Shown here: piece after piece, positions 41,813 through 53,540 of the stretch | Position numbering within the stretch: position 1 is the stretch's first letter | How the letters are laid out: the number at the start of each line of letters is the position of its first letter | Origin: Nocardioides sp. InS609-2 | Lineage (GTDB): Bacteria > Actinomycetota > Actinomycetes > Propionibacteriales > Nocardioidaceae | Reading direction: 5' to 3' | Length of the DNA stretch: 64,000 bases | NCBI RefSeq assembly: GCF_023208195.1 | Contig: NZ_CP060034.1 | Span: forward strand, 682,001 to 746,000 | Notes under the pieces: generated by a model | Seen by the model: only the letters and a program-made list of their open reading frames with translations | What the model was told of the DNA's origin: nothing | Database searches by the model: none | Program-made: the position numbers and the translations under genes

Positions 41813-44800
41813 TCAGCCATGAAGCACCTCCATGATCCGGTGCGAGGCCTCGTCCTCGGACAGGCCCTCGGCGAGGGCCTCCTCCCGAGCGTCGAGCACC
41901 CGCTTGAAGTCGCTCGGCATGACCAGGTGGAAGCGCTCACGCGCATCCGCCCAGTCGGCGAGGAGCGCCTTCGCCACGCTCGACCCGGTCTCGTCGTGAT
42001 GACGCTCGACGAGCTCACGCACCTCGTCGGCGCGCTCGTCGTCAAGCGGAGTCAGCTCGACGAGCTCACCGTTGACGCGGTTCACGTCGAGGTCGAGCAC
42101 GAACGCGTATCCACCGGACATGCCGGCCGCGAAGTTGCGACCCGTCGGTCCGAGTACGACGACCCGGCCGCCGGTCATGTACTCGCAGCCGTGGTCGCCG
42201 ACACCCTCGACGACCGCCGTGGCACCGGAGTTGCGCACGCAGAACCGCTCCCCGACGCCGCCGCGCAGGAAGATCTCGCCCGACGTCGCGCCGTAGCCGA
42301 TGGTGTTGCCGGCGATGATCTGCTCGTGCGCCTCGAAGGTCGCGGTGTCGTGCGGACGCACGACCAGCCGACCGCCGGAGAGGCCCTTGCCGACGTAGTC
42401 GTTGGCGTCGCCGACCAGCCGCATGGTGATGCCGCGCGGCAGGAACGCGCCGAACGACTGACCCGCCGACCCGGTCAGGGTGAGGTCGATCGTGCCGTCC
42501 GGCAGCCCCTCACCGCGGTAACGCTTGGTCACCTTGTGACCGAGCATCGTGCCGACAGTGCGGTTGACGTTGCGGATGGTGACCTCGGCGCGCACCTGCT
42601 CACCGCGTTCGAGCGCCGGCTCGGCCAGCTCGATGAGCTTGTTGTCGAGCGCCTTCTCGAGGCCGTGGTCCTGCCCCTTGGTGCAGCGCAGGTCCTGGTC
42701 GGCGAACTGGCCGCCGAACTCCTCGTTGAGGTTGACCTGGTGCAGGATCGGGGCCAGGTCGAGCCCGGTCGCCTTCCAGTGGTCGACGGCCTCTACGACG
42801 TCGAGGGCGCCCACCTGACCGATGGCCTCCTCGATCGTGCGGAAGCCGAGCTCGGCCAGGATCTCGCGGACCTCTTCGGCGACGTACTCGAAGAACGTCA
42901 CGACGAACTCCGGCTTGCCGGTGAAGCGCTCGCGCAGCACGGGGTTCTGGGTGGCGACACCCACGGGGCAGGTGTCGAGGTGGCAGACCCGCATCATGAT
43001 GCAGCCCGACACGACGAGTGGGGCAGACGCGAAGCCGTACTCCTCCGCCCCGAGCAGGGCGGCGATTACGACGTCACGGCCGGTCTTGAGCTGCCCGTCG
43101 GTCTGTACGACGATCCGGTCGCGCAGGCCGTTGAGCAGCAGGGTCTGCTGGGTCTCGGCCAGGCCGAGCTCCCAGGGACCACCCGCGTGCTTGAGCGACG
43201 TGAGAGGTGCCGCGCCGGTGCCGCCGTCGTGACCGGAGATGAGTACGACGTCCGCGTGCGCCTTCGACACGCCGGCCGCGACCGTGCCGACTCCGACCTC
43301 GGAGACCAGCTTCACGTGCACCCGTGCTGACGGGTTGGCGTTCTTGAGGTCGTGGATCAGCTGGGCGAGGTCCTCGATCGAGTAGATGTCGTGGTGCGGC
43401 GGCGGGCTGATCAGGCCCACTCCGGTCGTCGAGTGCCGGGTCTTGGCCACCCACGGGTAGACCTTGTTGCCGGGCAGCTGGCCGCCCTCGCCGGGCTTCG
43501 CGCCCTGCGCCATCTTGATCTGGATGTCGTCGGCGTTGGTGAGGTACTCGCTCGTGACACCGAAGCGGCCGGAGGCCACCTGCTTGATTGACGAACGGCG
43601 CTCGGGGTCGTGGAGACGGTCGGCGTCCTCGCCGCCCTCACCTGTGTTGGACTTGCCGCCCAGCCGGTTCATGGCGATCGCGAGGGTCTCGTGCGCCTCC
43701 TTGCTGATCGAGCCGTAGGACATCGCGCCGGTGGAGAAGCGCTTGACGATCGCGGAGACCGGCTCGACCTCGTCGATGCTGATCGGCTGCCGTTCGCCCT
43801 CCTTGAACTTGAACAGCCCGCGCAGCGTCATCAGCCGCGCCGACTGCTCGTCGACGGCAGCGGTGTACTGCTTGAAGATGTCGTAGCGCCCGGTGCGGGT
43901 GGCGTGCTGGAGCCGGAAGACGGTCTCGGGGTCGAACAGGTGCGGCTCACCCTCGCGGCGCCATTGGTACTCGCCGCCGATCGCGAGCTCGCGGTGAGCG
44001 GGCGCGATGCCGCCTCGCGGGTACGCCGTGGCGTGCCGCCGCGCGACCTCCTCGGCGATGGTGTCGAGCTCGATGCCACCGAGCTTCGAGCTGGTGCCGG
44101 TGAAGTACTTGTCGACGACGCTCTGGGACAGTCCGACGGCCTCGAAGATCTGGGCGCCGGTGTAGGAGGCGATCGTGGAGACGCCCATCTTCGACATCAC
44201 CTTGAGGACGCCCTTGCCGAGGCCCTTGACGAGGTTCTTGACCGCGACCTCGGGCTCGGCCTTGACGTAGTAGCCCTCGCGGGCGAGGTCCTCGACCGAC
44301 TCCATGGCGAGGTACGCGTTGACAGCGGCCGCGCCGTACCCGATGAGCAGCGCGACGTGGTGGACCTCGCGCACGTCGCCGGCCTCGACGAGCAGACCGA
44401 CCTGGGTGCGGGTCTTCTCGCGGACCAGGTGGTGGTGCACCGCACCGGTCAGCAGCAGCGACGGGATCGGCGCGAGCTCGGCGGTGCAGTGCCGGTCGGA
44501 GAGAACGATGATGCGGGCTCCCCCGGCGATCGCATCCGACACCTCGGCACAGATCTCGTCGAGGCGGGCTGCCATCGCCGTGCCGCCGCCCTCGACCTCG
44601 TAGAGGCCGCGGGAGACGTGGGTGATGAAGCCGGGCATGTCGCCGTCACGGTTGATGTGGCGGATCTTGGCGAGGTCGTCGTTGGAGATCACCGGGAACG
44701 GCAGCACGACCTGGCGACACGACGCGGGCGTCGGATTCAGCAGGTTCGCCTCCGGGCCGATGGTGCCCGACAGCGACGTCACGAGCTCCTCGCGGATGGC

Positions 44801-46357
44801 GTCGAGCGGCGGGTTGGTCACCTGCGCGAACAGCTGTGCGAAGTAGTCGAAGAGCAGTCGCGGCTTCTGCGACAGGGCCGCGATCGGGGTGTCGGTGCCC
44901 ATCGAGCCGAGCGGCTCGGCGCCGTTGTTGGCCATCGGGGTGAGCAGCACGCGCAGCTCTTCCTCGGTGTAGCCGAAGACCTGCTGGCGACGGGTGACCG
45001 ACGCGTGGGTGTGCACGATGTGCTCGCGCTCGGGGATGGCGTCGAGATGGATCTGGCCGGCGTGCAGCCACTCGTCGTACGGGTGCTCCGCGGCGAGCTC
45101 GGCCTTGACCTCCTCGTCCTCGATGATGCGGTGCTCGTCGGTGTCGACGAGGAACATCCGGCCCGGCTGGAGCCGGCCCTTGCGGACGATGGTGGCCGGG
45201 TCGAGGTCGAGTACGCCGACCTCGGAGGCCAGCACGACCAGCCCGTCGTCGGTCACCCAGTAGCGGGAAGGCCGGAGGCCGTTGCGGTCGAGCACGGCGC
45301 CGATCTGCGAGCCGTCGGTGAACACCACGCATGCGGGGCCGTCCCACGGCTCCATCAGCGCGGAGTGGAACTCGTAGAACGCCTTGCGGGCGGCGTCCAT
45401 CTCGGTGTGGTTCTCCCACGCCTCGGGGATCATCATCAGCACCGAGTGCGGCAACGAGCGGCCGCCCATGTGCAGCACCTCGAGCACCTCGTCGAACGAC
45501 GCGGAGTCGGAGTGGCCCTGGGTGCAGATCGGGTAGAGCCTCTCGAGGTCGCCCGGGATCAGGTCGGAGTCGAGCAGCGCCTCGCGGGCGCGCATCCAGT
45601 TGCGGTTGCCCATGACGGTGTTGATCTCGCCGTTGTGCGCGATGAACCGGAACGGGTGGGCCAGCGGCCAGCTCGGGAACGTGTTGGTCGAGAACCGCGA
45701 GTGCACCACGGCCAGCGCCGAGGCCATCCGCTCGTCGACCAGGTCGGGGAAGAAGTTGTCGAGCTGGTCGGTCGTCAGCATGCCCTTGTAGGCGAGCGTG
45801 CGCGACGACAGTGACGGGAAGTAGGAGTCGGTCTCGTGCTCCGCGCGCTTGCGCAGGCAGAAGGCCAGCCGCTCCAGGGCCATGCCGGAGACGCGCTTGC
45901 CCGCCCCGGACACGAACAGCTGCACGAACGCGGGCATCACACCGCGCGCGGTGGCGCCGAGGATGCTCGGCTCGACGGGGACCTCGCGCCAGCCGAGGAC
46001 GGCCAGGCCCTCCTCGCCGGCGATCTCCTCGATGCGCTGCCGGGTCTTGGCAACTGTCTCGGCATCGCCGGGGATGAACGCGGTGCCCACGGCGTACGAG
46101 TGGTGGGCCGGCAGCTCGAAGTCGACAACGGCCCGCAGGAACGCGTCGGGCACCTGCATGAGGATGCCCGCGCCGTCACCGGAGTTCACCTCGGCGCCGG
46201 CGGCTCCGCGGTGGTCGAGGTTGCGCAGCGCCGTGAGCGCCTTCGCAACGATGTCGTGGCTGGCCACACCGGTCAGGGTCGCGACGAAGGCCACGCCACA
46301 GGCGTCGTGCTCGTGGCGGCCGTCGTAGAGCCCTTGTGGCGCCGGGAACGCGTGCAT
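41813..46357 (-). CDS. gltB: Glutamate synthase (NADPH) large subunit
   Basis: A 1514-residue enzyme that makes two glutamates from glutamine and 2-oxoglutarate. Domains in order: N-terminal glutaminase (class II amidotransferase, nucleophile Cys20 in [10 protein letters not shown], freed by cleaving a 19-residue propeptide), central domain, FMN-binding synthase barrel with the 3Fe-4S cysteines ([15 protein letters not shown]), and the C-terminal GXGXG beta-helix ([21 protein letters not shown]). The ATG at 46357 is preferred: GGGAGA lies 6 nt upstream, while it would be too close to the in-frame ATG at 46363. A perfect 18-bp palindrome 24 bp upstream may be an operator. Confidence 0.96.
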   Translation of the reverse strand: MHAFPAPQGLYDGRHEHDACGVAFVATLTGVASHDIVAKALTALRNLDHRGAAGAEVNSGDGAGILMQVPDAFLRAVVDFELPAHHSYAVGTAFIPGDAETVAKTRQRIEEIAGEEGLAVLGWREVPVEPSILGATARGVMPAFVQLFVSGAGKRVSGMALERLAFCLRKRAEHETDSYFPSLSSRTLAYKGMLTTDQLDNFFPDLVDERMASALAVVHSRFSTNTFPSWPLAHPFRFIAHNGEINTVMGNRNWMRAREALLDSDLIPGDLERLYPICTQGHSDSASFDEVLEVLHMGGRSLPHSVLMMIPEAWENHTEMDAARKAFYEFHSALMEPWDGPACVVFTDGSQIGAVLDRNGLRPSRYWVTDDGLVVLASEVGVLDLDPATIVRKGRLQPGRMFLVDTDEHRIIEDEEVKAELAAEHPYDEWLHAGQIHLDAIPEREHIVHTHASVTRRQQVFGYTEEELRVLLTPMANNGAEPLGSMGTDTPIAALSQKPRLLFDYFAQLFAQVTNPPLDAIREELVTSLSGTIGPEANLLNPTPASCRQVVLPFPVISNDDLAKIRHINRDGDMPGFITHVSRGLYEVEGGGTAMAARLDEICAEVSDAIAGGARIIVLSDRHCTAELAPIPSLLLTGAVHHHLVREKTRTQVGLLVEAGDVREVHHVALLIGYGAAAVNAYLAMESVEDLAREGYYVKAEPEVAVKNLVKGLGKGVLKVMSKMGVSTIASYTGAQIFEAVGLSQSVVDKYFTGTSSKLGGIELDTIAEEVARRHATAYPRGGIAPAHRELAIGGEYQWRREGEPHLFDPETVFRLQHATRTGRYDIFKQYTAAVDEQSARLMTLRGLFKFKEGERQPISIDEVEPVSAIVKRFSTGAMSYGSISKEAHETLAIAMNRLGGKSNTGEGGEDADRLHDPERRSSIKQVASGRFGVTSEYLTNADDIQIKMAQGAKPGEGGQLPGNKVYPWVAKTRHSTTGVGLISPPPHHDIYSIEDLAQLIHDLKNANPSARVHVKLVSEVGVGTVAAGVSKAHADVVLISGHDGGTGAAPLTSLKHAGGPWELGLAETQQTLLLNGLRDRIVVQTDGQLKTGRDVVIAALLGAEEYGFASAPLVVSGCIMMRVCHLDTCPVGVATQNPVLRERFTGKPEFVVTFFEYVAEEVREILAELGFRTIEEAIGQVGALDVVEAVDHWKATGLDLAPILHQVNLNEEFGGQFADQDLRCTKGQDHGLEKALDNKLIELAEPALERGEQVRAEVTIRNVNRTVGTMLGHKVTKRYRGEGLPDGTIDLTLTGSAGQSFGAFLPRGITMRLVGDANDYVGKGLSGGRLVVRPHDTATFEAHEQIIAGNTIGYGATSGEIFLRGGVGERFCVRNSGATAVVEGVGDHGCEYMTGGRVVVLGPTGRNFAAGMSGGYAFVLDLDVNRVNGELVELTPLDDERADEVRELVERHHDETGSSVAKALLADWADARERFHLVMPSDFKRVLDAREEALAEGLSEDEASHRIMEVLHG

Positions 46358-46380
46358 GCGCATTCTCCCGTCGTCGTCTG

Positions 46381-46398
46381 CGCCCACCATGGTGGGCG
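46381..46398. promoter_or_regulatory. Perfect 18-bp palindrome upstream of gltB
   Basis: CGCCCACCATGGTGGGCG is fully self-complementary (nine bases per arm, no spacer). It lies 24-41 bp upstream of the gltB ATG, within the likely 5' leader. It could be a repressor operator or, in RNA, a hairpin near the ribosome-binding site. I do not recognise it as a known regulator site. Confidence 0.45.
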
Positions 46399-46530
46399 AA
46401 CTGGATGCACGTGAAGAGGTGCAGGTCTGGCGATGTTGCTGCGCGGGACGACGTTGGCCCAAGCGGTTTCGGAAGGCTATCACTGGCGCTCCGCCAGATG
46501 GGATGACCGTTTCAGGCCTTGGAACGCCGT

Positions 46531-47472
46531 TCAGGCAGACGACTCGGGCTTCGACTCGGCGTCAGCGTCGGCGCGGGTCTCGGCCTCGACGTCCAGCGCG
46601 TCCTCGCCATTCTGAGTGGTCGCCTGGCGGCCGTCGGTGTAGACGATCTCCTCGCGACCGGGGCGGGCCCGTGAGGACCACACGAAGTAGGCCAGCGCCA
46701 GCACGAACAGCACGATCGAGGTCCACACGTTGAGCCGCAGCCCGAACACGTCGTTCATCTGGACGGTGTCGATGCGGAGGTACTCGATCCAGCCGCGGCC
46801 GGCCGTGTAGGCCATCACGTAGAGGGCCACCACCCGGCCGTGGCCGAGTCGGAACTTCCGGTCGACCCAGATCACCAGTGCGAAGGCGGCGAGGTTCCAC
46901 AAGAACTCGTAGAGGAACGTCGGGTGGAACGTGGCGTACTGGAGGTAGCCGTCGGGGCGGTGCGCCGCGTCGATCTCCAGCGCCCAGGGGAGGTCGGTCG
47001 GGCGGCCGAAGAGCTCCTGGTTGAACCAGTTGCCCCATCGGCCCAGCGCCTGCCCGACGAGTACGGCGGGAGCGAGGGCGTCGAGCATCGGCAGCAGTCG
47101 GATGTGCTTGCGCCGGGCACCGATCGCCGCACCCAGCGCACCGAGCGCGACCGCACCCCAGATGCCGAGGCCGCCGCGCCAGACGTAGAGGGCGGTAACC
47201 GGGTTGCGGTCCTCGCCGAAGTACAGCTGATAGTCGGTGATGACGTGGTAGAGCCGTCCACCGACCAGGCCGAACGGCACCATCCAGATGGCGAGATCCT
47301 GCACCTCGCCGAGGGTGCCGCCGCGGGCGACCCAGCGGCGCTCGCCAATCCAGATCGCCAAGATGATGCCGACGATGATGCTCAGCGCATAACCGCGCAG
47401 GGGCACGGGTCCGAGGTTCCAGACGCCGTCGGCGGGGCTGGGGATGAACGCTGCGTAGAGACCGAGCGGCAC
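46531..47472 (-). CDS. lgt: Prolipoprotein diacylglyceryl transferase
   Basis: A 313-residue integral membrane enzyme that attaches diacylglycerol to the lipobox cysteine of prolipoproteins. The Lgt signature is intact ([19 protein letters not shown], with the essential Arg, Asn and Glu), along with [11 protein letters not shown] and [13 protein letters not shown]. Seven transmembrane segments can be drawn. The C-terminal 40 residues are an acidic Glu/Asp/Ala-rich tail, a common addition in actinobacteria. The start is GTG at 47472 ([13 protein letters not shown]), 3 bp after the sco1 stop. It serves the several lipoproteins in this window (GH3, LivK, Sco1, the amino-acid binding protein). 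Confidence 0.96.
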   Translation of the reverse strand: MPLGLYAAFIPSPADGVWNLGPVPLRGYALSIIVGIILAIWIGERRWVARGGTLGEVQDLAIWMVPFGLVGGRLYHVITDYQLYFGEDRNPVTALYVWRGGLGIWGAVALGALGAAIGARRKHIRLLPMLDALAPAVLVGQALGRWGNWFNQELFGRPTDLPWALEIDAAHRPDGYLQYATFHPTFLYEFLWNLAAFALVIWVDRKFRLGHGRVVALYVMAYTAGRGWIEYLRIDTVQMNDVFGLRLNVWTSIVLFVLALAYFVWSSRARPGREEIVYTDGRQATTQNGEDALDVEAETRADADAESKPESSA

Positions 47473-47474
47473 GG

Positions 47475-48092
47475 TCAGGCTCCTTCGTCGAGCAGGGTGG
47501 CGATGTCGTCGGCGAAGTCAGCGGCCGAGGTCTCCTCGTTCCAGACGACGTGGGCGCGATCGTCAGCGGAGATCCCGATCACCTGGGCGCCGTGGGCGAC
47601 CGCGTAGCCGCCCGACGGCAGCTTGTCGCCCTTCTCGACCGCGACGGCTAGCGCGCCGGCGTCGGCGATGATCGTGTCGAGGTCGCCGGTCAGGCCGATG
47701 AAGTCGGGGTCGAAACGGCCGACGAAGCGGCGTACCTTCTCGGCGTCGTCGACGGTCGGGTCGGTGGTCACGAAGACCACGTCGACCTGCTCGCGTTGTG
47801 CGTCGTCGAGCCGGTTGACCGCGGCGGCCAGCGAGCTCATCACGATGGTGCAGATGTCTGGGCAGCTGGTGTAGCCGAAGAACACCAGCGTCAGCGGCTT
47901 GTCGGTGCTGTCGGCCAAGGAGTACGACGACCCGTCGGTCGCGGTGAGCGGGGCGGTCGGCGCCGTATAGGGCTGGTCGAGCCGCGCGCCGTGCAGCCCG
48001 TCGTCGTCGGTGGGCACGACGACCTGGCCGGCACTGCTGCACCCGCCGAGAAGCAGGACGCCGACAAGCAGGCCAAGCAGCGACCTAGCCAC
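47475..48092 (-). CDS. SCO1/SenC copper chaperone lipoprotein
   Basis: A 205-residue lipoprotein (signal [18 protein letters not shown], lipobox LGGC) with the thioredoxin-like SCO fold. The copper-binding CxxxC is in FFGYTSCPDICTIVMSS, and the third ligand is probably the His in YAVAHGAQVIG. SCO proteins deliver copper to the CuA site of cytochrome c oxidase or act as thiol reductants. The GTG at 48092 overlaps the end of trpA by 8 bp; the ATG at 48179 would start deep inside trpA. It belongs to the trpA-sco1-lgt unit. Confidence 0.92.
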   Translation of the reverse strand: MARSLLGLLVGVLLLGGCSSAGQVVVPTDDDGLHGARLDQPYTAPTAPLTATDGSSYSLADSTDKPLTLVFFGYTSCPDICTIVMSSLAAAVNRLDDAQREQVDVVFVTTDPTVDDAEKVRRFVGRFDPDFIGLTGDLDTIIADAGALAVAVEKGDKLPSGGYAVAHGAQVIGISADDRAHVVWNEETSAADFADDIATLLDEGA

Positions 48093-48878
48093 GGCGCACC
48101 CCGTCGGCGAGGTCGGCGGTGAGCTCGGCGAGCGCCTTGAGGCCGGCGGTGCGGTCGTCGGCGTGGTCGAGCAGGGCACGGACGAACGCGGAGCCGACGA
48201 TCACGCCATCGGCGTACGACGCGACCTCGGCAGCCTGGTCGCCGTGGGAGACGCCCAGCCCGACGCACACCGGCAGGTCGGTGGCCGCGCGGGTGCGGGC
48301 GACGAGCGGGCCGGCGAGGTCGCTCGAGCTGGCGCGCGCCCCGGTGACGCCCATGACCGCGGTGGCGTAGACGAAGCCCCGGCAGGCGGCCGTGGTCATC
48401 GCGATGCGGGCGTCGGTCGAGGAGGGCGCGACCAGGAAGATCTTGTCGAGGTCGTGCGCGTCGGCCGCGGCGATCCAGCCCGCGGCGCTGTCAGGAGTGA
48501 GGTCGGGGGTGATCAGCCCCGCTCCCCCGGCGGACGCGAGGTCGGTGGCGAAGCGCTCGACGCCGTAGCGCTCGACCGGGTTCCAGTAGGTCATCACGAC
48601 GGTTGGCACACCGGTCGCGGCGACGGCCTCGACCGTGCGCAGCACGTCGATGGTGCGGACGCCACCGTCGAGCGCCTGCTGGGCGGCGGCCTGGATGGTC
48701 GGGCCGTCCATCACCGGGTCGCTGTAGGGCAGGCCTACCTCGATCACATCGCAGCCGGCGTCGACCATGCAGCGCATCGCCTCGATCGAGCCCTCGATGT
48801 CGGGGAAGCCAGCGGGCAGGTAGCCGACCAGTGCCGAGCGGCCCTCGGCACGCACGGTCTCGAATGCACGGGCCACGC

Positions 48879-48882
<4 letters not shown>
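48085..48882 (-). CDS. trpA: Tryptophan synthase alpha chain
   Basis: A 265-residue TIM barrel that cleaves indole-3-glycerol phosphate to indole. The catalytic Glu and Asp are in [20 protein letters not shown], and GVTGARASS near the C-terminal phosphate site is typical. The ATG at 48882 ([10 protein letters not shown]) overlaps the trpB stop (ATGA), ensuring balanced synthesis of the alpha2-beta2 complex. The protein ends with a short basic tail. Confidence 0.97.
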
Positions 48883-50104
<1,222 letters not shown>

Positions 50105-50108
<4 letters not shown>

Positions 50109-50887
50109 GCGTGCACTCCTGTCATCTCACGCACGGCCCGCTCGGGGTCGCCGTCGCGGACCAGCGTCTCCCCGACGAGTACGACGCGGGCGCCCCCGCC
50201 GACGTAGCGCTGCACGTCATCGCGGCCACCGATGCCCGACTCGGCCACCAGCACCCGGTCATCGGGGATCATCGGGGCCAGCCGGCCGAACGTGTCGTCG
50301 TCGACCGCCAGGGTCTTGAGGTTGCGGGCGTTGACACCGATCAGCTCGGCGCCCAGAGCAACAGCCCGCTCGGTCTCGGCCTCGTCGTGGACCTCGACCA
50401 GGACGGTCAGCCCGAGCTCTCGGGCCTCGTCGTGGAGGCAGCGGAGGTCGTCGTCACCGAGCGCCGCCACGATCAGCAGCGCCAGGTCGGCGCCTGCGGC
50501 GCGGGCCTCGACGAGCTGGTAGCTCTCGACGATGAAGTCCTTGCGGAGCAGCGGGGTGTCGACGGCGGCCCGCACGGCGCGGAGGTCGTCGAGGCTGCCT
50601 CCAAAGCGCCGTTGCTCGGTCAGCACGCTGATCGCCGCGGCGCCGCCGCGAGCGTAGGCAGCTGCGAGGTCGGCCGGGTCGGGGATATCGGCCAGCTCAC
50701 CCTTGCTGGGGCTCTTGCGCTTGACCTCCGCGATCACGCTGGACCCGGCAGCACGGAACTGCGGCATCGGGTCGCGGGGCTGCGCGACATCGGCGAGCGC
50801 GGCCCGCAGGTCGGCCACCGGGACGCTCGCGCGGCGTTGCTCGAGGTCGTCGCGGACACCGGCGACGATGTCGTCAAGCACGGACAC
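50105..50887 (-). CDS. trpC: Indole-3-glycerol phosphate synthase
   Basis: A 260-residue barrel enzyme closing the indole ring. Landmarks are [13 protein letters not shown], with the catalytic Lys, [12 protein letters not shown], and [15 protein letters not shown]. The start is GTG at 50887 ([19 protein letters not shown]). A leader of about 150 nt with a stable hairpin separates it from the DUF2752 gene. It is the first of the tightly coupled trpCBA genes. Confidence 0.96.
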
Positions 50888-50933
50888 AACTGCCTCCAGG
50901 ACGCGTGGTTCGGGTAGGGGTCCAGCCTCTCAC

Positions 50934-50952
50934 CCCGGCGGTCACCGCCGGG
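50934..50952 (-). other. Stable hairpin in the trpC leader
   Basis: CCCGGCGG and CCGCCGGG flank a TGA loop (minus-strand reading), with possible extension on both sides by CAC/GTG. It lies 47 nt upstream of the trpC start in the 151-nt gap after DUF2752. It could be an attenuator or a processing site, but no Trp-rich leader peptide and no U-tract were found. Confidence 0.4.
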
Positions 50953-51038
50953 TGTGGGGCTAGGAGGGTGCTGAAGAAGCCGCTCGTCGCGTGCGTGCAT
51001 CGCGTCGCGCAGCAGAGCCGACGCTTCAGCAGACTCCT

Positions 51039-51491
51039 TCAGGGCGCGAGCCAGCTGCCGGGCAGGTTGCGCAGCAGCATGAAGCCGCCGGCTACGGCGG
51101 CCAGCGCCCACCACATCCACATCGGCGGGGCCAGCGGCGCCATCACGGTCCCCCCGCGCCAGCACGCTGCGACGCGTCGTACCCACAAGAGGACGATGAC
51201 CGGCAGGGCGACGACGAGGAGCAGGTTGCTGGACGCCGCGGCGCCGATGTCGAGGTTGGTCAGGTCGTTGACGGCGCGGAGGCCGCCGCAGAACGGACAC
51301 GCAAAGCCCAGCAACGCGGTCGGACACGCGCCCCACGAGCCGCCGACGTGCGGGTCGCGGACGTGCAGCGCGGTCGTCGCGATGGCGGCCAGGGCCGCCG
51401 TACCCAGAGGTGAGGCCAGCCGCCGGGCCCGGGAAGGCTCGACGTCGCGCCGGCCCGCGAGGTCAGCGGGTGGCGTCGGGTGCGTAGCCAC
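51039..51491 (-). CDS. DUF2752 membrane protein
   Basis: A 150-residue protein of the DUF2752 family. The family mark is CPFCGGLRAVNDLTNLD after a first hydrophobic stretch, with three to four helices overall. The two cysteines (CPxC) and the following Gly-Gly are conserved in the family, suggesting a metal or redox role that is not known. The GTG start at 51491 lies inside the end of the HGxxPAAW gene (29-nt overlap). Its presence in the trp operon is common in actinobacteria. Confidence 0.83.
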   Translation of the reverse strand: MATHPTPPADLAGRRDVEPSRARRLASPLGTAALAAIATTALHVRDPHVGGSWGACPTALLGFACPFCGGLRAVNDLTNLDIGAAASSNLLLVVALPVIVLLWVRRVAACWRGGTVMAPLAPPMWMWWALAAVAGGFMLLRNLPGSWLAP

Positions 51492-51696
51492 GGTGGTCGG
51501 TCGCGTGGTCGTGGAGACCCAGCTTGGCCATCACGAGGAATATCGGCAGCGCGATCGCGCCCAGCGCCAGGCCGACCCAGAACAGCGTCACGCTGACCGG
51601 GCTGAGCATCAGCGCGATGCTGCCGACCAGGAAGCCGAGCATGGCCACCCCGACCGCCGTCCATGCCGCGGGGGTGTTGCCGTGGTTGTCAGCCAT
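51463..51696 (-). CDS. HGxxPAAW family membrane protein
   Basis: A 77-residue protein with the eponymous motif near its start (DNHGNTPAAWTAVGVAM) and two transmembrane helices (about 12-30 and 38-56). It ends in a His/Asp-rich cytoplasmic or external tail (GLHDHATDHRGY). The ATG at 51696 gives the motif at residues 5-12, as in the family. The family lies in actinobacterial trp operons; its function is unknown. Confidence 0.85.
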   Translation of the reverse strand: MADNHGNTPAAWTAVGVAMLGFLVGSIALMLSPVSVTLFWVGLALGAIALPIFLVMAKLGLHDHATDHRGYAPDATR

Positions 51697-51757
51697 GAGG
51701 TGCTCCTGTGCTGTGCCGGAGGGGGCGGGGTGCTGTTGGCCGAGTCTAGGAGATGCG

Positions 51758-52339
51758 TCAGGCGGTGGGGTCGCGCCCCTCGTCGATGGCCTTCCACAAG
51801 TCCTGGCTCTCGTCGGTCTCGGCATCGGCGAGGCGGCGCCGCTGGTCGGTCGGCGCGTCGTACTTGCTGCCCATCTCGGGCCAGGTGCCGACGAAGCGCA
51901 CGGCTGCGGCCGCAGCGACGAGCGAGAGCACCGCGCCGACGCATGCGACCCAGAACCAGGCGGACCACGTGATGTCGATGTCCGCCTCGGTGACCTCGCC
52001 CAGCGCGGTGCGGAACTGGTCGGCGAGGGTGAACCAGCCGGTGATCATGGTCGTCACCAGACCGAGAGCGGCGAGCAGGGCCAACCAGGTCACGCCGCGT
52101 CGTACGCGCCCGCGCGTCACGAGCAGGACCCCCCAACAGGCCAGCAGGACCAGGGAGAGTGCGCCGGCCAGCGGCAGCTGCCCGGCCCCGATCACCAGGG
52201 TCGACGCGAAGGCAGCGTTGGGCTCCGCGCTGCCGAGATCCGCGCTGACCAGCTCCTTGCTGCCCGCCACGGCACCGAGGCCGGCGGAGGCCAGGCCGAG
52301 CAGCACAACCGGCCCGAACGTAGGGCGAGAGTCAGCCAT
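51758..52339 (-). CDS. Tryptophan-associated membrane protein (TIGR02234 family)
   Basis: A 193-residue membrane protein with four helices ([73 protein letters not shown]), matching the actinobacterial Trp-operon protein family TIGR02234. Its role is not established. The ATG at 52339 overlaps the hisI stop by 8 nt, so it is coupled to hisI. In many relatives trpE sits between these two genes; here there is no room for it. Confidence 0.82.
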   Translation of the reverse strand: MADSRPTFGPVVLLGLASAGLGAVAGSKELVSADLGSAEPNAAFASTLVIGAGQLPLAGALSLVLLACWGVLLVTRGRVRRGVTWLALLAALGLVTTMITGWFTLADQFRTALGEVTEADIDITWSAWFWVACVGAVLSLVAAAAAVRFVGTWPEMGSKYDAPTDQRRRLADAETDESQDLWKAIDEGRDPTA

Positions 52340-52691
52340 CGGTCGGCTGATCCTCGAGCAGCACGTCGGCGTCGAAACAGGTGTGGTCACCGGTGTGGCA
52401 GGCCGCCCCGACCTGGTCGACGGTGACGAGCAGGGTGTCCCCGTCGCAGTCGAGGCGGACGCCACGCACGTGCTGGACGTGCCCGGATGTGTCGCCCTTG
52501 ACCCAGTACTCCTGACGGCTGCGGCTCCAGTACGTCGCCCGGCCGGTGGCCAGGGTCCGCGCCAGCGCTTCGTCGTCCATCCAGCCCAGCATCAGCACCT
52601 CACCGGTGCCATGCTGCTGGACCACCGCCGGCACGAGGCCGTCGGGGTTGCGGGTGAGCCGCGTGGCAATCGCGGGGTCGAGGTCGGTCAC
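52332..52691 (-). CDS. hisI: Phosphoribosyl-AMP cyclohydrolase
   Basis: A 119-residue enzyme of the third step of histidine synthesis, opening the adenine ring of phosphoribosyl-AMP. It is the single-domain form. The zinc and magnesium ligands are in [18 protein letters not shown] and [11 protein letters not shown]. The start is GTG at 52691 ([15 protein letters not shown]). hisF, its usual neighbour, is 10.5 kb away on the same strand. Confidence 0.95.
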   Translation of the reverse strand: MTDLDPAIATRLTRNPDGLVPAVVQQHGTGEVLMLGWMDDEALARTLATGRATYWSRSRQEYWVKGDTSGHVQHVRGVRLDCDGDTLLVTVDQVGAACHTGDHTCFDADVLLEDQPTDG

Positions 52692-52758
52692 GCCTCCAGT
52701 ATCGCGGCTGTGCCGAACCGCGCGTCGGGCCGGCTGCACCATCGACCTGATCCCCCGC

Positions 52759-53505
52759 TCAGGACAACGACCGCGGCACCCCGTCCGGGACAGCCTCGAC
52801 GACCAGGTTGTCGGAGTAGCCCAGGTCGGGGCGGTAGCTCCCACCGCACGTGAGCAGCACCAGCCGGGGCTTGGTGCGCTGGGAGAACAACGACACCAGC
52901 CGATCCACCCGGTCACGCGGCAGCAGGTAGCGCTCGGTCACCACGTAGGCCAATTTCTGGTGCCCACCGGTGAGCACGACCCGGTCGCCGGTCTGCAGGT
53001 CGGCGAGCTTGGCCGCGAAGCCGATGCCGAAGCTTCTGGAGTCAATGTGGCCCGCGACCACGACCCCGCCGTACGGCGAGCCCGCGCGCGACCCTCCGGT
53101 CCACCAGCCCATCCGACTGGGGTCCTCCGGCAGGCCGAGGTTTCCGTCGCGTCCGGTGGCCACGGGATCGATGTTCGCAGCACCGCTGCCCGGCAGTTGC
53201 ACCGACACGGGCTCGAAGGGGGCCAGCTCGGGGTGCGCTGCCGGGGCCCGAGCCGCCTCGGGCAAGGACGTACCGTCCGGTGTGGCGCCGAAGGTGCTCA
53301 CTCCCGGCGCCAGCGGCTCCGACACCTCCAGGCGGGACCCCGGCGCGGCGCCCTCGAGATGGACCTTCGGTGCGGGAGGGGGCACCGACGCTGAGACCGT
53401 CGTGCCCGCAGGCTCGATGAGCAGCCGCAGGCCCGCGACCATCGCCGCAATTCCGAGTGCCACCAGCAGGCAGGCAGCCAGCCGCCGCCGTCCTTCAGTC
53501 GTCAC
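52759..53505 (-). CDS. Class F sortase
   Basis: A 248-residue transpeptidase. An N-terminal signal-anchor ([21 protein letters not shown]) is followed by a Pro/Ala-rich linker and the sortase barrel (about 100-248). The catalytic histidine is in [11 protein letters not shown], the cysteine in [13 protein letters not shown], and the arginine follows in the same loop. Class F enzymes are the actinobacterial group with little-known substrates. The GTG at 53505 ([11 protein letters not shown]) has AAGG upstream. It lies 35 bp after the DUF4397 gene, whose C-terminal tail is a good candidate substrate. Confidence 0.88.
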   Translation of the reverse strand: MTTEGRRRLAACLLVALGIAAMVAGLRLLIEPAGTTVSASVPPPAPKVHLEGAAPGSRLEVSEPLAPGVSTFGATPDGTSLPEAARAPAAHPELAPFEPVSVQLPGSGAANIDPVATGRDGNLGLPEDPSRMGWWTGGSRAGSPYGGVVVAGHIDSRSFGIGFAAKLADLQTGDRVVLTGGHQKLAYVVTERYLLPRDRVDRLVSLFSQRTKPRLVLLTCGGSYRPDLGYSDNLVVEAVPDGVPRSLS

Positions 53506-53540
53506 GGCGCCACCCTTGCTCCTGGTCCGTGCGGGCCGGG

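Noticed and set aside
50888..51038. Tryptophan attenuator with leader peptide upstream of trpC
   Set aside because: A stable hairpin is present, but no short frame with adjacent Trp codons and no U-tract were found.
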